NCBI GenBank assembly: GCA_937898675.1
Contig: CALEJB010000053.1
Span: 23,819-87,818 of the forward strand
Length of the DNA: 64,000 bases
From: an uncultured Prevotellaceae bacterium
GTDB lineage: Bacteria > Bacteroidota > Bacteroidia > Bacteroidales > Muribaculaceae
Direction: 5' to 3'
Both the position numbers and the translations under genes were made by a program. Below are positions 49,641-57,786 of this stretch, piece after piece (within the stretch, counting starts at the first letter, position 1; each line of letters opens with the position of its first letter). Under the pieces are notes generated by a model. It worked only from the letters and a program-made list of their open reading frames with translations, made no database searches and was not told where the DNA came from.

Positions 49641-49925
49641 ATGAAAACCATACAAGAGATACGCGAAATGCTGTCACGCAGCGAGGGCGCAAAAGCGCTC
49701 GATGCCACCAGTGAGATTATCGACAGCAAGGCCGTGACGAAGGAAACGCTGGCTGCCGCCTATTACCTGCGCGGCAACGCCTACCGCCAGAGCGGCAATG
49801 TGCGCATGGCACTCAACAGTTACCTCGAGGCCATGGAACTTGACCCCGACGGTCCCGCCGCCGAGGCATACAGCCACTGCATCCAGATTTTAGATTACTA
49901 CAACAAGGATTACTACAACCCGTAA
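49641..49925 (+). CDS. Small TPR-repeat protein
   Basis: A 94-residue cytoplasmic protein. Its centre holds about one and a half tetratricopeptide repeats (AAAYYLRGNAYRQSGNVRMALNSYLEAMELDPDGPAAEAY), and it ends in the Tyr-rich ILDYYNKDYYNP. A short N-terminal helix (IQEIREMLSRSEGAKALDAT) completes the solenoid. TPRs bind peptides of partner proteins; none can be named. The stop codon abuts that of the convergent hflX gene with no base between. Confidence 0.8.
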   Translation: MKTIQEIREMLSRSEGAKALDATSEIIDSKAVTKETLAAAYYLRGNAYRQSGNVRMALNSYLEAMELDPDGPAAEAYSHCIQILDYYNKDYYNP

Positions 49926-51158
49926 TCACTCGGTCAGGTCCTCGTAGGTCTGATAGAGGAAATCGTTGTAGGGGAAGCGGGCCTGGTGGACCGCTTTAGC
50001 TTTTTCATAGAGCAGTTTCTTCAACGCTTCGATGTTCTGCTGCTTTTTGGCGCTGATGAACACACAGTTATCCCCCATGCGCGACATCCATGACTCCTGC
50101 AGTTCGTCGAGTGGAATGTTCTCGCGCAAGCGCGGTGTGAGGTCGTCGTCGTCCTTGGGCGTGTAGGTAAACTGGTCAATCTTGTTGAACACCATAACCA
50201 TATCCTTGCCGCCGGCGCCGCACACCTCTTGCAGCGTGCGGTTGACCACCTCGATCTGCTCCTCGAACTGGGGGTGGGAAATGTCCACCACATGCACCAG
50301 GATGTCGCTGTCGCGCACCTCGTCGAGGGTGCTCTTGAACGACTCGACCAAGTGGGTGGGCAACTTGCGGATAAAGCCCACGGTGTCGGTCAGCAGGAAC
50401 GGCAGATTGGCTATGACCACCTTGCGCACCGTGGTGTCGAGAGTGGCAAAAAGTTTGTTCTCGGCAAACACCTCGCTCTTGCTCAGCACATTCATCAGCG
50501 TGGACTTGCCCACATTGGTATAGCCCACGAGGGCTATGCGGGTGAGCTTGCCGCGGTTTTTGCGCTGGGTGGCCTTCTGCTTGTCGAGTTGCGCCAGTTT
50601 CTGCTTCAGCAGCGAAATCTTGGCCTTGACAATGCGGCGGTCGGTCTCAATCTGGGCCTCACCGGGGCCACGCATGCCGATGCCGCCTCGCTGCCGCTCC
50701 AGGTGGGTCCACATGCCCGTCAAGCGGGGCAACAGATACTGGTACTGGGCCAGTTCCACCTGCATCTTGGCGCTCGCCGTTTGGGCGCGCTTGGCAAAGA
50801 TGTCCAAAATCAGGCTGGTGCGGTCGAGCGTCTTGACCTTGAGGGCCTTCTCGATGAAAGCCACCTGCTTGGGCGACAAGTCATCATCAAAAACTGCTAG
50901 GTTGATATCATTCTCCTCAACATAGGCGGCAATCTCCTCCAGTTTACCCTTGCCCACATAGGATGTGCTGTTGGGCGAGTCGCAGCGCTGCAGGAAAGTG
51001 CGCACTGTGGTTGCACCCGCCGTCTCGGCAAGGAATTCAAGTTCGTCAAGGTATTCTCGCGCCTTGGCCTCGCCCTGCTCGGGCGTGATGAGTCCCACGA
51101 GTATCGCGCGTTCCTCCTCAATATCGTTGATGCGTTTGCTATCGTCAATCAGTCCCAT
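49926..51158 (-). CDS. hflX: Ribosome-associated GTPase HflX
   Basis: A 410-residue GTPase that splits stalled or hibernating ribosomes. N-terminal HflX domain: LDELEFLAETAGA, SYVGKGKLEEIA, FDDDLSPKQ, then IFAKRAQTASAKMQVELAQYQYLLPRLTG and GGIGMRGPGEAQIETDRR, the classic linker. The G domain has GYTNVGKSTLMN (P loop), DTVGFIRKLP (G3) and NKIDQ (G4). It is preceded by the dGTPase gene with a 19-base gap and is probably co-transcribed. Confidence 0.96.
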   Translation of the reverse strand: MGLIDDSKRINDIEEERAILVGLITPEQGEAKAREYLDELEFLAETAGATTVRTFLQRCDSPNSTSYVGKGKLEEIAAYVEENDINLAVFDDDLSPKQVAFIEKALKVKTLDRTSLILDIFAKRAQTASAKMQVELAQYQYLLPRLTGMWTHLERQRGGIGMRGPGEAQIETDRRIVKAKISLLKQKLAQLDKQKATQRKNRGKLTRIALVGYTNVGKSTLMNVLSKSEVFAENKLFATLDTTVRKVVIANLPFLLTDTVGFIRKLPTHLVESFKSTLDEVRDSDILVHVVDISHPQFEEQIEVVNRTLQEVCGAGGKDMVMVFNKIDQFTYTPKDDDDLTPRLRENIPLDELQESWMSRMGDNCVFISAKKQQNIEALKKLLYEKAKAVHQARFPYNDFLYQTYEDLTE

Positions 51159-51177
51159 TGTTCAATGCAATATTTTT

Positions 51178-52515
51178 TTATACAGTCGGAATAGAAATTC
51201 CGTCCAGCTGGCGGTAAAGGTTGAGGGCATAGATGTCGGTCATGGCGCTGATGTGGTCGAGTACCGCCTGCACCTGCTCGAAAAGCGCTGGGGCATGCAC
51301 ATCGTACTGCTGGGGGAACTTGTTGAGCAGCAACTGCGAATAGTTGCGCTCGGGAAAGCGAACCGCCTCAATCAGTTTCTCAAGCAACAGGTTAATGATG
51401 CGGTTACCCGCCAAGTCCACATCGACGACATAGCCAGCACGGTACAGCCTCTCAACCGCCAGGGCGCTGCAAGCGCGATAGGCCTTGCCCGGCAACTCGT
51501 CAATGCAGTCGATGAGGGTGCCCGCAAATGTTCCCGTCATGATTTCGTCCTCATGGGCGACAAAGGCAGCGGCACACTGCTGCACCAACAGACCCACGAT
51601 GCATGAGCGCAGGTAGGCAATCTTCTCGTTGGGGTCGGCGACGCGGTCCATGTGGGTGTGGATTTGGGCCTGGCGCTCGGGGGTGAAGAATCCCAGCAGC
51701 AGGTCGATGGTCTCGTCGGTGGCGATAATCTTGAGTTTGTGGCCGTCCTCAATGTCCATGATTTGATAGCAAATGTCGTCGGCCGCCTCAACCATATAGA
51801 CCAGCGGATGGCGGCAATAGCGCTCATCGCCCAGTTTGATGAGGCCAAGTTCATCGGCAATGCGTTCAAAAATCTCCTTCTCGGTGGTAAAGAAACCAAA
51901 CTTGCCCTTACTGCCCGCATACATCGACGAGAACGGATACTTGACAATGGAAGCGAGCGTGCTGTAGGTCATGGCAAAGCCGCCCGGGCGGCGCCCGTTG
52001 AACTGGTGGACCAGCGTGCGGAACGAATTGGCGTTGCCCTCAAAGTGGATGAGGTCGTTCCACTGCGCCTCGGTCATCTTGTCCTTGAGCGCCATGCCGC
52101 TTCCCTCGCTGAAGAAAGCGCCAATAGTTTTCTCGCCCGAATGACCGAACGGCGGATTGCCCAAGTCGTGGGCCAAGCATGCCGCGGCGACAATCTCGCC
52201 GATGTCACCCATCTTGTCAAGCCAGGGGGCATCGGTGTATTTATCCAGCATCAGCTGAGCCACCTCGTTGCTCAACGACTTGCCCACGCATGCCACTTCA
52301 AGACTGTGCGTCAGTCGGTTGTGGACAAAGATGCTGCCCGGCAGGGGAAACACCTGCGTCTTGTTTTGCAGGCGCCGGAACGGTGACGAGAACACCAGCC
52401 GGTCGTAGTCGCGCTCAAAGTCGCTGCGCACCCCACCCTTCTTGTCTTCAAACTTCTCCAGTCCCAGCCGCTTGTCGCTGATGAGCCTGTTCCAATCCAT
52501 TCGTTCTATTGCCAT
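51178..52515 (-). CDS. dgt: dGTP triphosphohydrolase
   Basis: A 445-residue HD-domain enzyme that cleaves dGTP, or dNTPs more widely, to the nucleoside and triphosphate. The opening WNRLISDKRLG and FERDYDRLVFSSPFRRLQNKTQVFPL are typical, followed by the metal site: RLTHSLEVA and ACLAHDLGNPPFGHSGE (the HD pair). VEAADDICYQIMDIEDGHKL continues the helical core. It balances nucleotide pools; a dUTPase gene lies 5 kb to the right. A TATTTTTG element is 20 bases before the ATG. Confidence 0.94.
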   Translation of the reverse strand: MAIERMDWNRLISDKRLGLEKFEDKKGGVRSDFERDYDRLVFSSPFRRLQNKTQVFPLPGSIFVHNRLTHSLEVACVGKSLSNEVAQLMLDKYTDAPWLDKMGDIGEIVAAACLAHDLGNPPFGHSGEKTIGAFFSEGSGMALKDKMTEAQWNDLIHFEGNANSFRTLVHQFNGRRPGGFAMTYSTLASIVKYPFSSMYAGSKGKFGFFTTEKEIFERIADELGLIKLGDERYCRHPLVYMVEAADDICYQIMDIEDGHKLKIIATDETIDLLLGFFTPERQAQIHTHMDRVADPNEKIAYLRSCIVGLLVQQCAAAFVAHEDEIMTGTFAGTLIDCIDELPGKAYRACSALAVERLYRAGYVVDVDLAGNRIINLLLEKLIEAVRFPERNYSQLLLNKFPQQYDVHAPALFEQVQAVLDHISAMTDIYALNLYRQLDGISIPTV

Positions 52516-52534
52516 TGCGCGTTATTTTTTTGTG

Positions 52535-52542
52535 CAAAAATA
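52535..52542 (-). promoter_or_regulatory. -7 promoter element for dgt-hflX
   Basis: TATTTTTG on the minus strand fits TAnnTTTG, 20 bases before the dgt ATG. Confidence 0.5.
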
Positions 52543-52581
52543 CACCAAATTTATCATTCATGAGAGATTATTGGGGGATAA

Positions 52582-54837
52582 TCACTTCAAGTAGGCAGAT
52601 GTTACCGATTGCGGGCAGCCGAGCATGCCTTGCGGAGCGCCGGCGTAGAGGACATTGCCGCCCTGCTCGCCAGCGCCGGGCCCAAGTTCGATGACATAGT
52701 CGGTGGCCTTGATGACATCGGTGTTGTGCTCGACGACATAGACCGTGTTGCCGTGCTCCACCATCTGCTCAAACAGGTCGATGAGGTGGCGCACATCCTT
52801 GGCATGCAAGCCGTCGGTGGGCTCGTCGATGATAAAGAACTTGCTGCGCTCGCCCAGGAATGAGGCGATTTTCAAACGCTGCAGTTCCCCGCCCGAGAGA
52901 GTGCTCAATGCCTGGTTGAGGTGCAGATAGCCCAAGCCGACGTCCATCACGGGACGGAGTTTCTCCTCAATCACCGTGCCCTTGAAGAAATCACTGGCCA
53001 CACGCACGCTCATGTCCATGACCTGGGCGATGTTTTTGCCCTCGACCAGATATTCCAGCGCCTGGGGCGAATAGCGCAAGCCGCCGCAAGCCTCGCAAAC
53101 GGTCTCGATGTTGTCCATAAACGCCATCTCGCTCACGATGACACCCTTGCCGCCGCACACGGGGCATGCGCCCTTGCCGTTAAAGGTGAAATACTGCTCT
53201 TTCATCTTGTGGGCGCGGGCAAAGCGCTTGCGAATGTCACCAGCGACATCCATATAGGTCGCCGGAGTAGAGCGCAGGCTCACGCCGATGTTCTTTTGGC
53301 TGATATATACCGGCGTCTGCGGGTCGGTGCCGGCATTCAATTGCCTGCGCAGGCATTCCATGAGCGAACTCTTGCCCGAGCCAGCCACGCCCGCCACGAC
53401 GGCAAACACGCCCAGCGGCAGGTCGACGCTCAAGTCCTGCAGGTTGTGCAACGCCGCGTGCCGCACAGGCACAAACTCCCGGGGCACGCGGGGCGATGGT
53501 TTGAAGTCGCCGCGGCGGCCCATCATCTGGCCCGTGCTGGTGGCGCTGCTGAGCAGGTCTTCATAACTGCCCTCAAACACAATGTTGCCGCCGTCGATGC
53601 CCGGGCCCGGCCCCATGTCAACGATGTGGTCGGCAATGCGAATCATCTGCTTGTGATGCTCGACGAGCAACACAGTGTTGCCGGCATCGCGCAAGCGGCG
53701 CACCGAGTGCTTCATCAGGCGTATGTCGTGGTCGTGAAGACCCGTGCTGGGCTCGTCAAGGATGTACAGCACATCGCTGAGCGACGAATTGATGTATTTG
53801 GCAATCTTGCAGCGCTGGGCCTCGCCGCCCGACAGCGTGCCCACCGCGCGGTCCATGCTCAGATAGCCCAAGCCTATCTCCTCAAGCGCCGTCAGGCGGG
53901 CGGTGATGGCCGCCTTGAGGTCAACGGCAAGCGGCGATGTAAGGGAGCGAATCCAAGCGTTGAGTTTTGTAATGGAATACTGGCAAACCTCTGCAATGTT
54001 CACGCCCTCAATCCTGCAGGAACGCACACGCTCGCTCAGCCTGGTGCCGCCACAGTCGGGGCACACGCCCATGTTGAGCATGGGGTTGAGCACCGCGGCA
54101 TGCAGCAGTCCCTCCTCGGAGTTGATGATGCTGCGGTACATGCGCGGAATAATGCCCTCATATTTTGCCGACTTGGGCCAATTGGATGGCGGGTTCTTGA
54201 GGCGAATCTGCGGGCTGTTGAGAAACAGGTCAAGTTCCTCGGGGGAATAGTCCTTAATCTTTTTGTCCAAGTCAAAAAGCCCGCTGTGGGCATAGCGAAT
54301 CCAGCGCCAGCCGCCCTTGCCAAAGGCGATGTAGTGGATGGTATCCTCGTCGTTGAGGCTCTTATCAAAGTCCACCAGCTTGTGGATGTCCAGTTCACGG
54401 ATTTCGCCCAGGCCGGAGCAACGCGGGCAGCTACCCTCGGGATGGTTAAAACTGAACGATTCGGCATAGCCCACAAAGGGTTGCCCCACCCTTGAGAACA
54501 GCAGCCGCAGCAAGGCAAAGATGTCGGTGTAGGTGCCCACCGTCGAACGGGAATTCTTGGCGGGTTTCTTTTGGTCGATAACGATGGCAATGGGCAGGTT
54601 CTCGATGGCATCGACATGAGGGCGACCGTATTTGGGCAGATATTGCTGCACAAAGGTCGGGAACGTGTCGTTCAACTCCCGCCGCGACTTGGCGGCGATG
54701 GTATCGAGCACGAGCGAACTCTTGCCCGAACCCGACACGCCCGTGAAAACCGTGATTTGATGCTTGGGAATGCGCAGCGAGACATCGTTGAGGTTGTTCT
54801 CCCGCGCTCCCTTGATGATGATATAGTCGTTGTCCAT
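52582..54837 (-). CDS. Short UvrA paralogue (ABC-type DNA-binding ATPase)
   Basis: A 751-residue UvrA-like protein with two ABC ATPase modules: Walker A GVSGSGKSSL (about 33-42), signature LSGGEAQRCKIA, Walker B VLYILDEPSTGLHDHD; and a second set GVAGSGKSSL, LSGGELQRLKIA, FFIIDEPTDGLHAKD. Zinc-type cysteine pairs are at CPRCSGLG, CPDCGGT, CPVCGGKG and CEACGG. Normal UvrA is about 940 residues; this size matches the UvrA2/DrrC class, which lacks part of the insert that docks UvrB. Such proteins are linked to resistance to DNA-binding drugs or to damage tolerance. The ATG at 54837 (MDNDYIIIKGARENNL) is chosen over an in-frame ATG at 54915 that lies before the promoter. Confidence 0.9.
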   Translation of the reverse strand: MDNDYIIIKGARENNLNDVSLRIPKHQITVFTGVSGSGKSSLVLDTIAAKSRRELNDTFPTFVQQYLPKYGRPHVDAIENLPIAIVIDQKKPAKNSRSTVGTYTDIFALLRLLFSRVGQPFVGYAESFSFNHPEGSCPRCSGLGEIRELDIHKLVDFDKSLNDEDTIHYIAFGKGGWRWIRYAHSGLFDLDKKIKDYSPEELDLFLNSPQIRLKNPPSNWPKSAKYEGIIPRMYRSIINSEEGLLHAAVLNPMLNMGVCPDCGGTRLSERVRSCRIEGVNIAEVCQYSITKLNAWIRSLTSPLAVDLKAAITARLTALEEIGLGYLSMDRAVGTLSGGEAQRCKIAKYINSSLSDVLYILDEPSTGLHDHDIRLMKHSVRRLRDAGNTVLLVEHHKQMIRIADHIVDMGPGPGIDGGNIVFEGSYEDLLSSATSTGQMMGRRGDFKPSPRVPREFVPVRHAALHNLQDLSVDLPLGVFAVVAGVAGSGKSSLMECLRRQLNAGTDPQTPVYISQKNIGVSLRSTPATYMDVAGDIRKRFARAHKMKEQYFTFNGKGACPVCGGKGVIVSEMAFMDNIETVCEACGGLRYSPQALEYLVEGKNIAQVMDMSVRVASDFFKGTVIEEKLRPVMDVGLGYLHLNQALSTLSGGELQRLKIASFLGERSKFFIIDEPTDGLHAKDVRHLIDLFEQMVEHGNTVYVVEHNTDVIKATDYVIELGPGAGEQGGNVLYAGAPQGMLGCPQSVTSAYLK

Positions 54838-54860
54838 GCTGTCATTGCAAAATGTGAGTG

Positions 54861-54868
54861 CAAAGTTA
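54861..54868 (-). promoter_or_regulatory. -7 promoter element for the UvrA-like gene
   Basis: TAACTTTG on the minus strand fits TAnnTTTG, 23 bases before the ATG. Confidence 0.62.
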
Positions 54869-54955
54869 CAACAATCACACAAGTGACACAAAAAAGCAGT
54901 CGCCAATTTCAGCAAAGAAACTTGGCGACCGCCATCTCATTTTAAATTATGACTG

Positions 54956-55567
54956 CTATACGTCTTGGTTTTGTTCATCAACAAACTTGTGAATCTGGTC
55001 AATCATCTCATCGTTGGCGCGCTGCATCTTGTGATAGATGCACATGCCGATGGCACCGCCTATCACGGCGCCAATGAACATTGAGCCAATCATGAACCAA
55101 GCAAACTTGGGGCCTAAATCAGCGCTGTTCATACTGTATAACTCATATCCCAGCCAGATGAGCCATATCAAGCAGACGGTCAGTCCCACCCTTTGCGCTA
55201 TGCTGCGGCGCCGCTTCATCACCGTCAGGCGGTTGGCCGTCTCGAGCATGTCGTCGCCCATGTGATGCACATCCATGCGGTTGATGATAATGTCACCGAC
55301 TACCGACCCTACCATGATGACGAGGGCCATGATGACCACGGGCCAAGAAAGATGCAGGTCAAATCTTATCCAAATCCATAGCGGGACAGCCAGCACCGAC
55401 ACAAGGGCTACCTTGAAGAGCGTGCGGTGGATGGAGCGCATCTTGCCCTGAATGGACGTGCGAATCAGGTCCTCATTCAAGCGGCCCTGGCTGTCCACCT
55501 TGCTCTTGAGCGCCTCGAGCTGTTGGCGCATCTCATCGAGTTCGTTGAAGTTGTCTTGCGTTTCCAT
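54956..55567 (-). CDS. Four-helix membrane protein next to the ECF sigma gene
   Basis: A 203-residue inner-membrane protein. Residues 1-45 form a soluble, charged, probably coiled-coil segment (ELDEMRQQLEALKSKVDSQGRLNEDL); then two helices (about 50-67 and 73-92), a cytoplasmic loop with MKRRRSIAQR, and two more helices (about 127-145 and 155-178). No family recognised. It follows the ECF sigma gene by 34 bases and is probably co-transcribed. Anti-sigma factors often sit there, so it may hold the sigma factor at the membrane; nothing in the sequence proves it. Confidence 0.75.
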   Translation of the reverse strand: METQDNFNELDEMRQQLEALKSKVDSQGRLNEDLIRTSIQGKMRSIHRTLFKVALVSVLAVPLWIWIRFDLHLSWPVVIMALVIMVGSVVGDIIINRMDVHHMGDDMLETANRLTVMKRRRSIAQRVGLTVCLIWLIWLGYELYSMNSADLGPKFAWFMIGSMFIGAVIGGAIGMCIYHKMQRANDEMIDQIHKFVDEQNQDV

Positions 55568-55601
55568 ATAGTTTTTGTGTAGATTTATCAGTAATTAGAG
55601 A

Positions 55602-56075
55602 TTAGTTCATCTGCTTGAGTTGCTCCTTGATGCGGTACAACCTGACGGACACATTCTTGACATTGATGCCAACGATTTGGGCAATCTCGTCGTAACTCAT
55701 ATTCTCAAGCCACAGCAGCACAATGGCCCTGTCGAATGGCTGGAGACGCTGGATGCGTTCATGCAGCATGTCGGTCTGGCGGTTGTCGGCATCGTTTTTG
55801 TCAAACAAGTCGATTCCCTCCAGGAGCGGTTGAGTCTTGCGGCTCTTTTTCTTGCGGTCGATGGAGATGCAGGAGTTGAGGGTGACCCTGTAAATCCAAG
55901 TCTTCAAGTCGCTCTTCCCCTTAAAGGAGTCAAAGCCTTGCCAAAGCTTGATAAGCGCTTCCTGAAAGAGGTCATCAACCTCCTCCTTGTCCTTGGAGAA
56001 CATATAGCACACGGTGTAGATGGTGCCCTTGTTCTCGCGGACGATGCGCGCAAAGTTGCTTTGTTGATTGTCCAT
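55602..56075 (-). CDS. ECF-type RNA polymerase sigma factor
   Basis: A 157-residue sigma-70 family protein with only regions 2 and 4. Region 2: FARIVRENKGTIYTVCYMFSKDKEEVDDLFQEALIKLWQGFDSFKGKSDLKTWIYRVTLNSCISIDRKKK. Region 4: LQPFDRAIVLLWLENMSYDEIAQIVGINVKNVSVRLYRIKEQLKQ, a helix-turn-helix that reads the -35 region. The start is the ATG at 56073-56075; an in-frame ATG at 56120 is less likely. ECF factors respond to envelope or nutrient signals by release from an anti-sigma factor; the only candidate here is the downstream membrane protein. Confidence 0.92.
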   Translation of the reverse strand: MDNQQSNFARIVRENKGTIYTVCYMFSKDKEEVDDLFQEALIKLWQGFDSFKGKSDLKTWIYRVTLNSCISIDRKKKSRKTQPLLEGIDLFDKNDADNRQTDMLHERIQRLQPFDRAIVLLWLENMSYDEIAQIVGINVKNVSVRLYRIKEQLKQMN

Positions 56076-56162
56076 TGTTGTTGTGATTTCTGAGTTTTCA
56101 CCCTTTAGACGCAAGGGCAAGTGAGAAAACTACAATAAAACGATATTTTTTTGGTATTGCGG

Positions 56163-57140
56163 TCAATGGGCCTTGCCATTGCCCGCCTGACGCTCTTCAC
56201 GGAATTTCAGAATCTCGGCAATGACCTCGTCGGCAGTGTCGCTGAGCGACAGCAGCAGGTTCTTGTAACGCCCGCTCGCCATCAGGTCCTGCAACAGCGG
56301 GTAAACCGGCATTTGCCCGGTCCAGAAATCCTTGCCCATGAAAGCCATGGGGCTGGAAACGCCGAACGACAGATAATGGTTTTGCACAGCGTCCTGGAAA
56401 ATTTCCTGCATCGTGCCCGCGCTGCCCGGCGTGTAGATGATGCCGCCATAGGCCAGTGTGAGAATGTCATCCTCACGAATGCAGTTTTGGAAAAACTTGG
56501 CAATGTGGGTGGCAAACGGGGTTGAGGGCTCGTGGCCATAGAGCCAGGTGGGAATGCCCAAACTGCAGTATTCAGTCTGCGGAAAACGCCTCATCACCTC
56601 AAATGCCGTGTACAGCCATCCCTTGTCCTTGTAGCACGGCGCCATCTGAAGAATCTTCAACGCCGTGTCCAGTTCCTCGCTGGTGCGCCCAGCCATCCAA
56701 GCGCCCAGATGCGTCGCCTCCATGGCGCCCGGACCGCCGCCGCTGAGCATGAGAAAGCCTTCCTCGGTGAGGCGCTTGCTGATGACGGCCGTGTGGCGGT
56801 ACATGCCGTCGGTGCGCGACAGCGAGTGGCCACCCATGATGCCCACCGACAGCATGGGGTCACGCTCCTTCAGGAACTCGTCGAGCGCCCGGCTGATGTT
56901 GTGGTCGTGCAAGGAGCGCGACAAGGTTTCGCGCGGATCCTTGGCGTGGGCGCCCTTTTCCATATAGTACTTGTACACCACGCTGTCGTAGCAGCAATCG
57001 AAGGATTTCTCATCGTTAGGGTAATAACCGGCATAGAGGTCCGTCGCATTGTAGAGACGGCGGCGGGTGACATCAAATGGCACATTCCTGAGGTACTCGG
57101 TGATGGCCTCCAACTCGGTGAAATCGGTTACAGTAATCAT
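56163..57140 (-). CDS. LOG-like Rossmann-fold nucleotide-binding protein
   Basis: A 325-residue cytoplasmic protein. GIMGGHSLSR, then LMLSGGGPGAMEATHLGAWMAGRT and, later, GGIIYTPGSAGTMQEIFQDAVQNHY match the nucleotide-binding core of the LOG / lysine decarboxylase-like family, whose usual motif is PGGxGTxxE; here it reads PGSAGTMQE. The additional N-terminal 90 residues and the C-terminal PLLQDLMASGRYKN are those of a larger branch in Bacteroidota. LOG enzymes release ribose 5-phosphate from nucleoside monophosphates; activity here is inferred only. It is monocistronic and divergent from dut. Confidence 0.82.
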   Translation of the reverse strand: MITVTDFTELEAITEYLRNVPFDVTRRRLYNATDLYAGYYPNDEKSFDCCYDSVVYKYYMEKGAHAKDPRETLSRSLHDHNISRALDEFLKERDPMLSVGIMGGHSLSRTDGMYRHTAVISKRLTEEGFLMLSGGGPGAMEATHLGAWMAGRTSEELDTALKILQMAPCYKDKGWLYTAFEVMRRFPQTEYCSLGIPTWLYGHEPSTPFATHIAKFFQNCIREDDILTLAYGGIIYTPGSAGTMQEIFQDAVQNHYLSFGVSSPMAFMGKDFWTGQMPVYPLLQDLMASGRYKNLLLSLSDTADEVIAEILKFREERQAGNGKAH

Positions 57141-57184
57141 AATTATAAGTGTTGTTTGGTGTTATCAATGATTGAGATGAAGAA

Positions 57185-57192
57185 CAAAAATA
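57185..57192 (-). promoter_or_regulatory. -7 promoter element for the LOG-like gene
   Basis: TATTTTTG on the minus strand fits TAnnTTTG, 44 bases before the ATG. In an AT-rich setting, so weak. Confidence 0.42.
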
Positions 57193-57245
57193 CAAATAAA
57201 ATCCAAAATGTGCGCCAATATCGTCAATGATTTTCTTTTTTGTCG

Positions 57246-57253
57246 TAATTTTG
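57246..57253 (+). promoter_or_regulatory. -7 promoter element for dut
   Basis: TAATTTTG fits TAnnTTTG, 46 bases before the ATG at 57300. Confidence 0.6.
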
Positions 57254-57299
57254 CAGATGCAACGGTGTCACACACCAATCATCAGACAAACCCACAATC

Positions 57300-57743
57300 A
57301 TGGACAAAATAAAGGTAAGAATCGTGAACCGCGGGCCGCATGCGCTGCCTGAATACGGCACGGCACAGAGCGCGGGCATGGACCTGCGGGCGTGGCTTGA
57401 AGAGCCGCTGATGCTGCAACCGCTACAACGCGCACTGATACACACAGGCATCCAAATTGCCCTGCCCGAAGGCTATGAGTGCCAAATCAGACCCCGCAGC
57501 GGACTGGCGCTAAAACGCGGGCTCACGGTGCTGAACACCCCCGGCACCATCGACGCGGACTACCGCGGCGAAATAGGCATCATCGTCGTGAACCTGAGCG
57601 ACACGCCGCAGGTCATCGAGGACGGCGAACGCATCTGCCAGCTGGTGGTGGCGCGCCACAGCACCGTGGAATGGGCGCCGGTCGAAGCACTCGACGAGAC
57701 CGGCCGAGGCGGCGGCGGATTCGGGCACACGGGGACAAGGTGA
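57300..57743 (+). CDS. dut: Deoxyuridine triphosphatase (dUTPase)
   Basis: A 147-residue trimeric dUTPase that keeps uracil out of DNA and supplies dUMP for thymidylate. The five family motifs are visible: AQSAGMDLRAW, PRSGLALKRGLTVLNTPG, IDADYRGEIGIIVVNLS, GERICQLVVAR and the C-terminal arm RGGGGFGHTG. It begins a plus-strand gene group with the TPR protein (gap 43 bases) and the DUF4292 lipoprotein. Confidence 0.97.
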   Translation: MDKIKVRIVNRGPHALPEYGTAQSAGMDLRAWLEEPLMLQPLQRALIHTGIQIALPEGYECQIRPRSGLALKRGLTVLNTPGTIDADYRGEIGIIVVNLSDTPQVIEDGERICQLVVARHSTVEWAPVEALDETGRGGGGFGHTGTR

Positions 57744-57786
57744 GGTTTGCACGGCATTCACTTCAATAAGGACAGAAAAAAATCCA

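Noticed and set aside
52921..54495. Open frame of 524 codons on plus
   Set aside because: Antisense to the UvrA-like gene; no recognisable domain.
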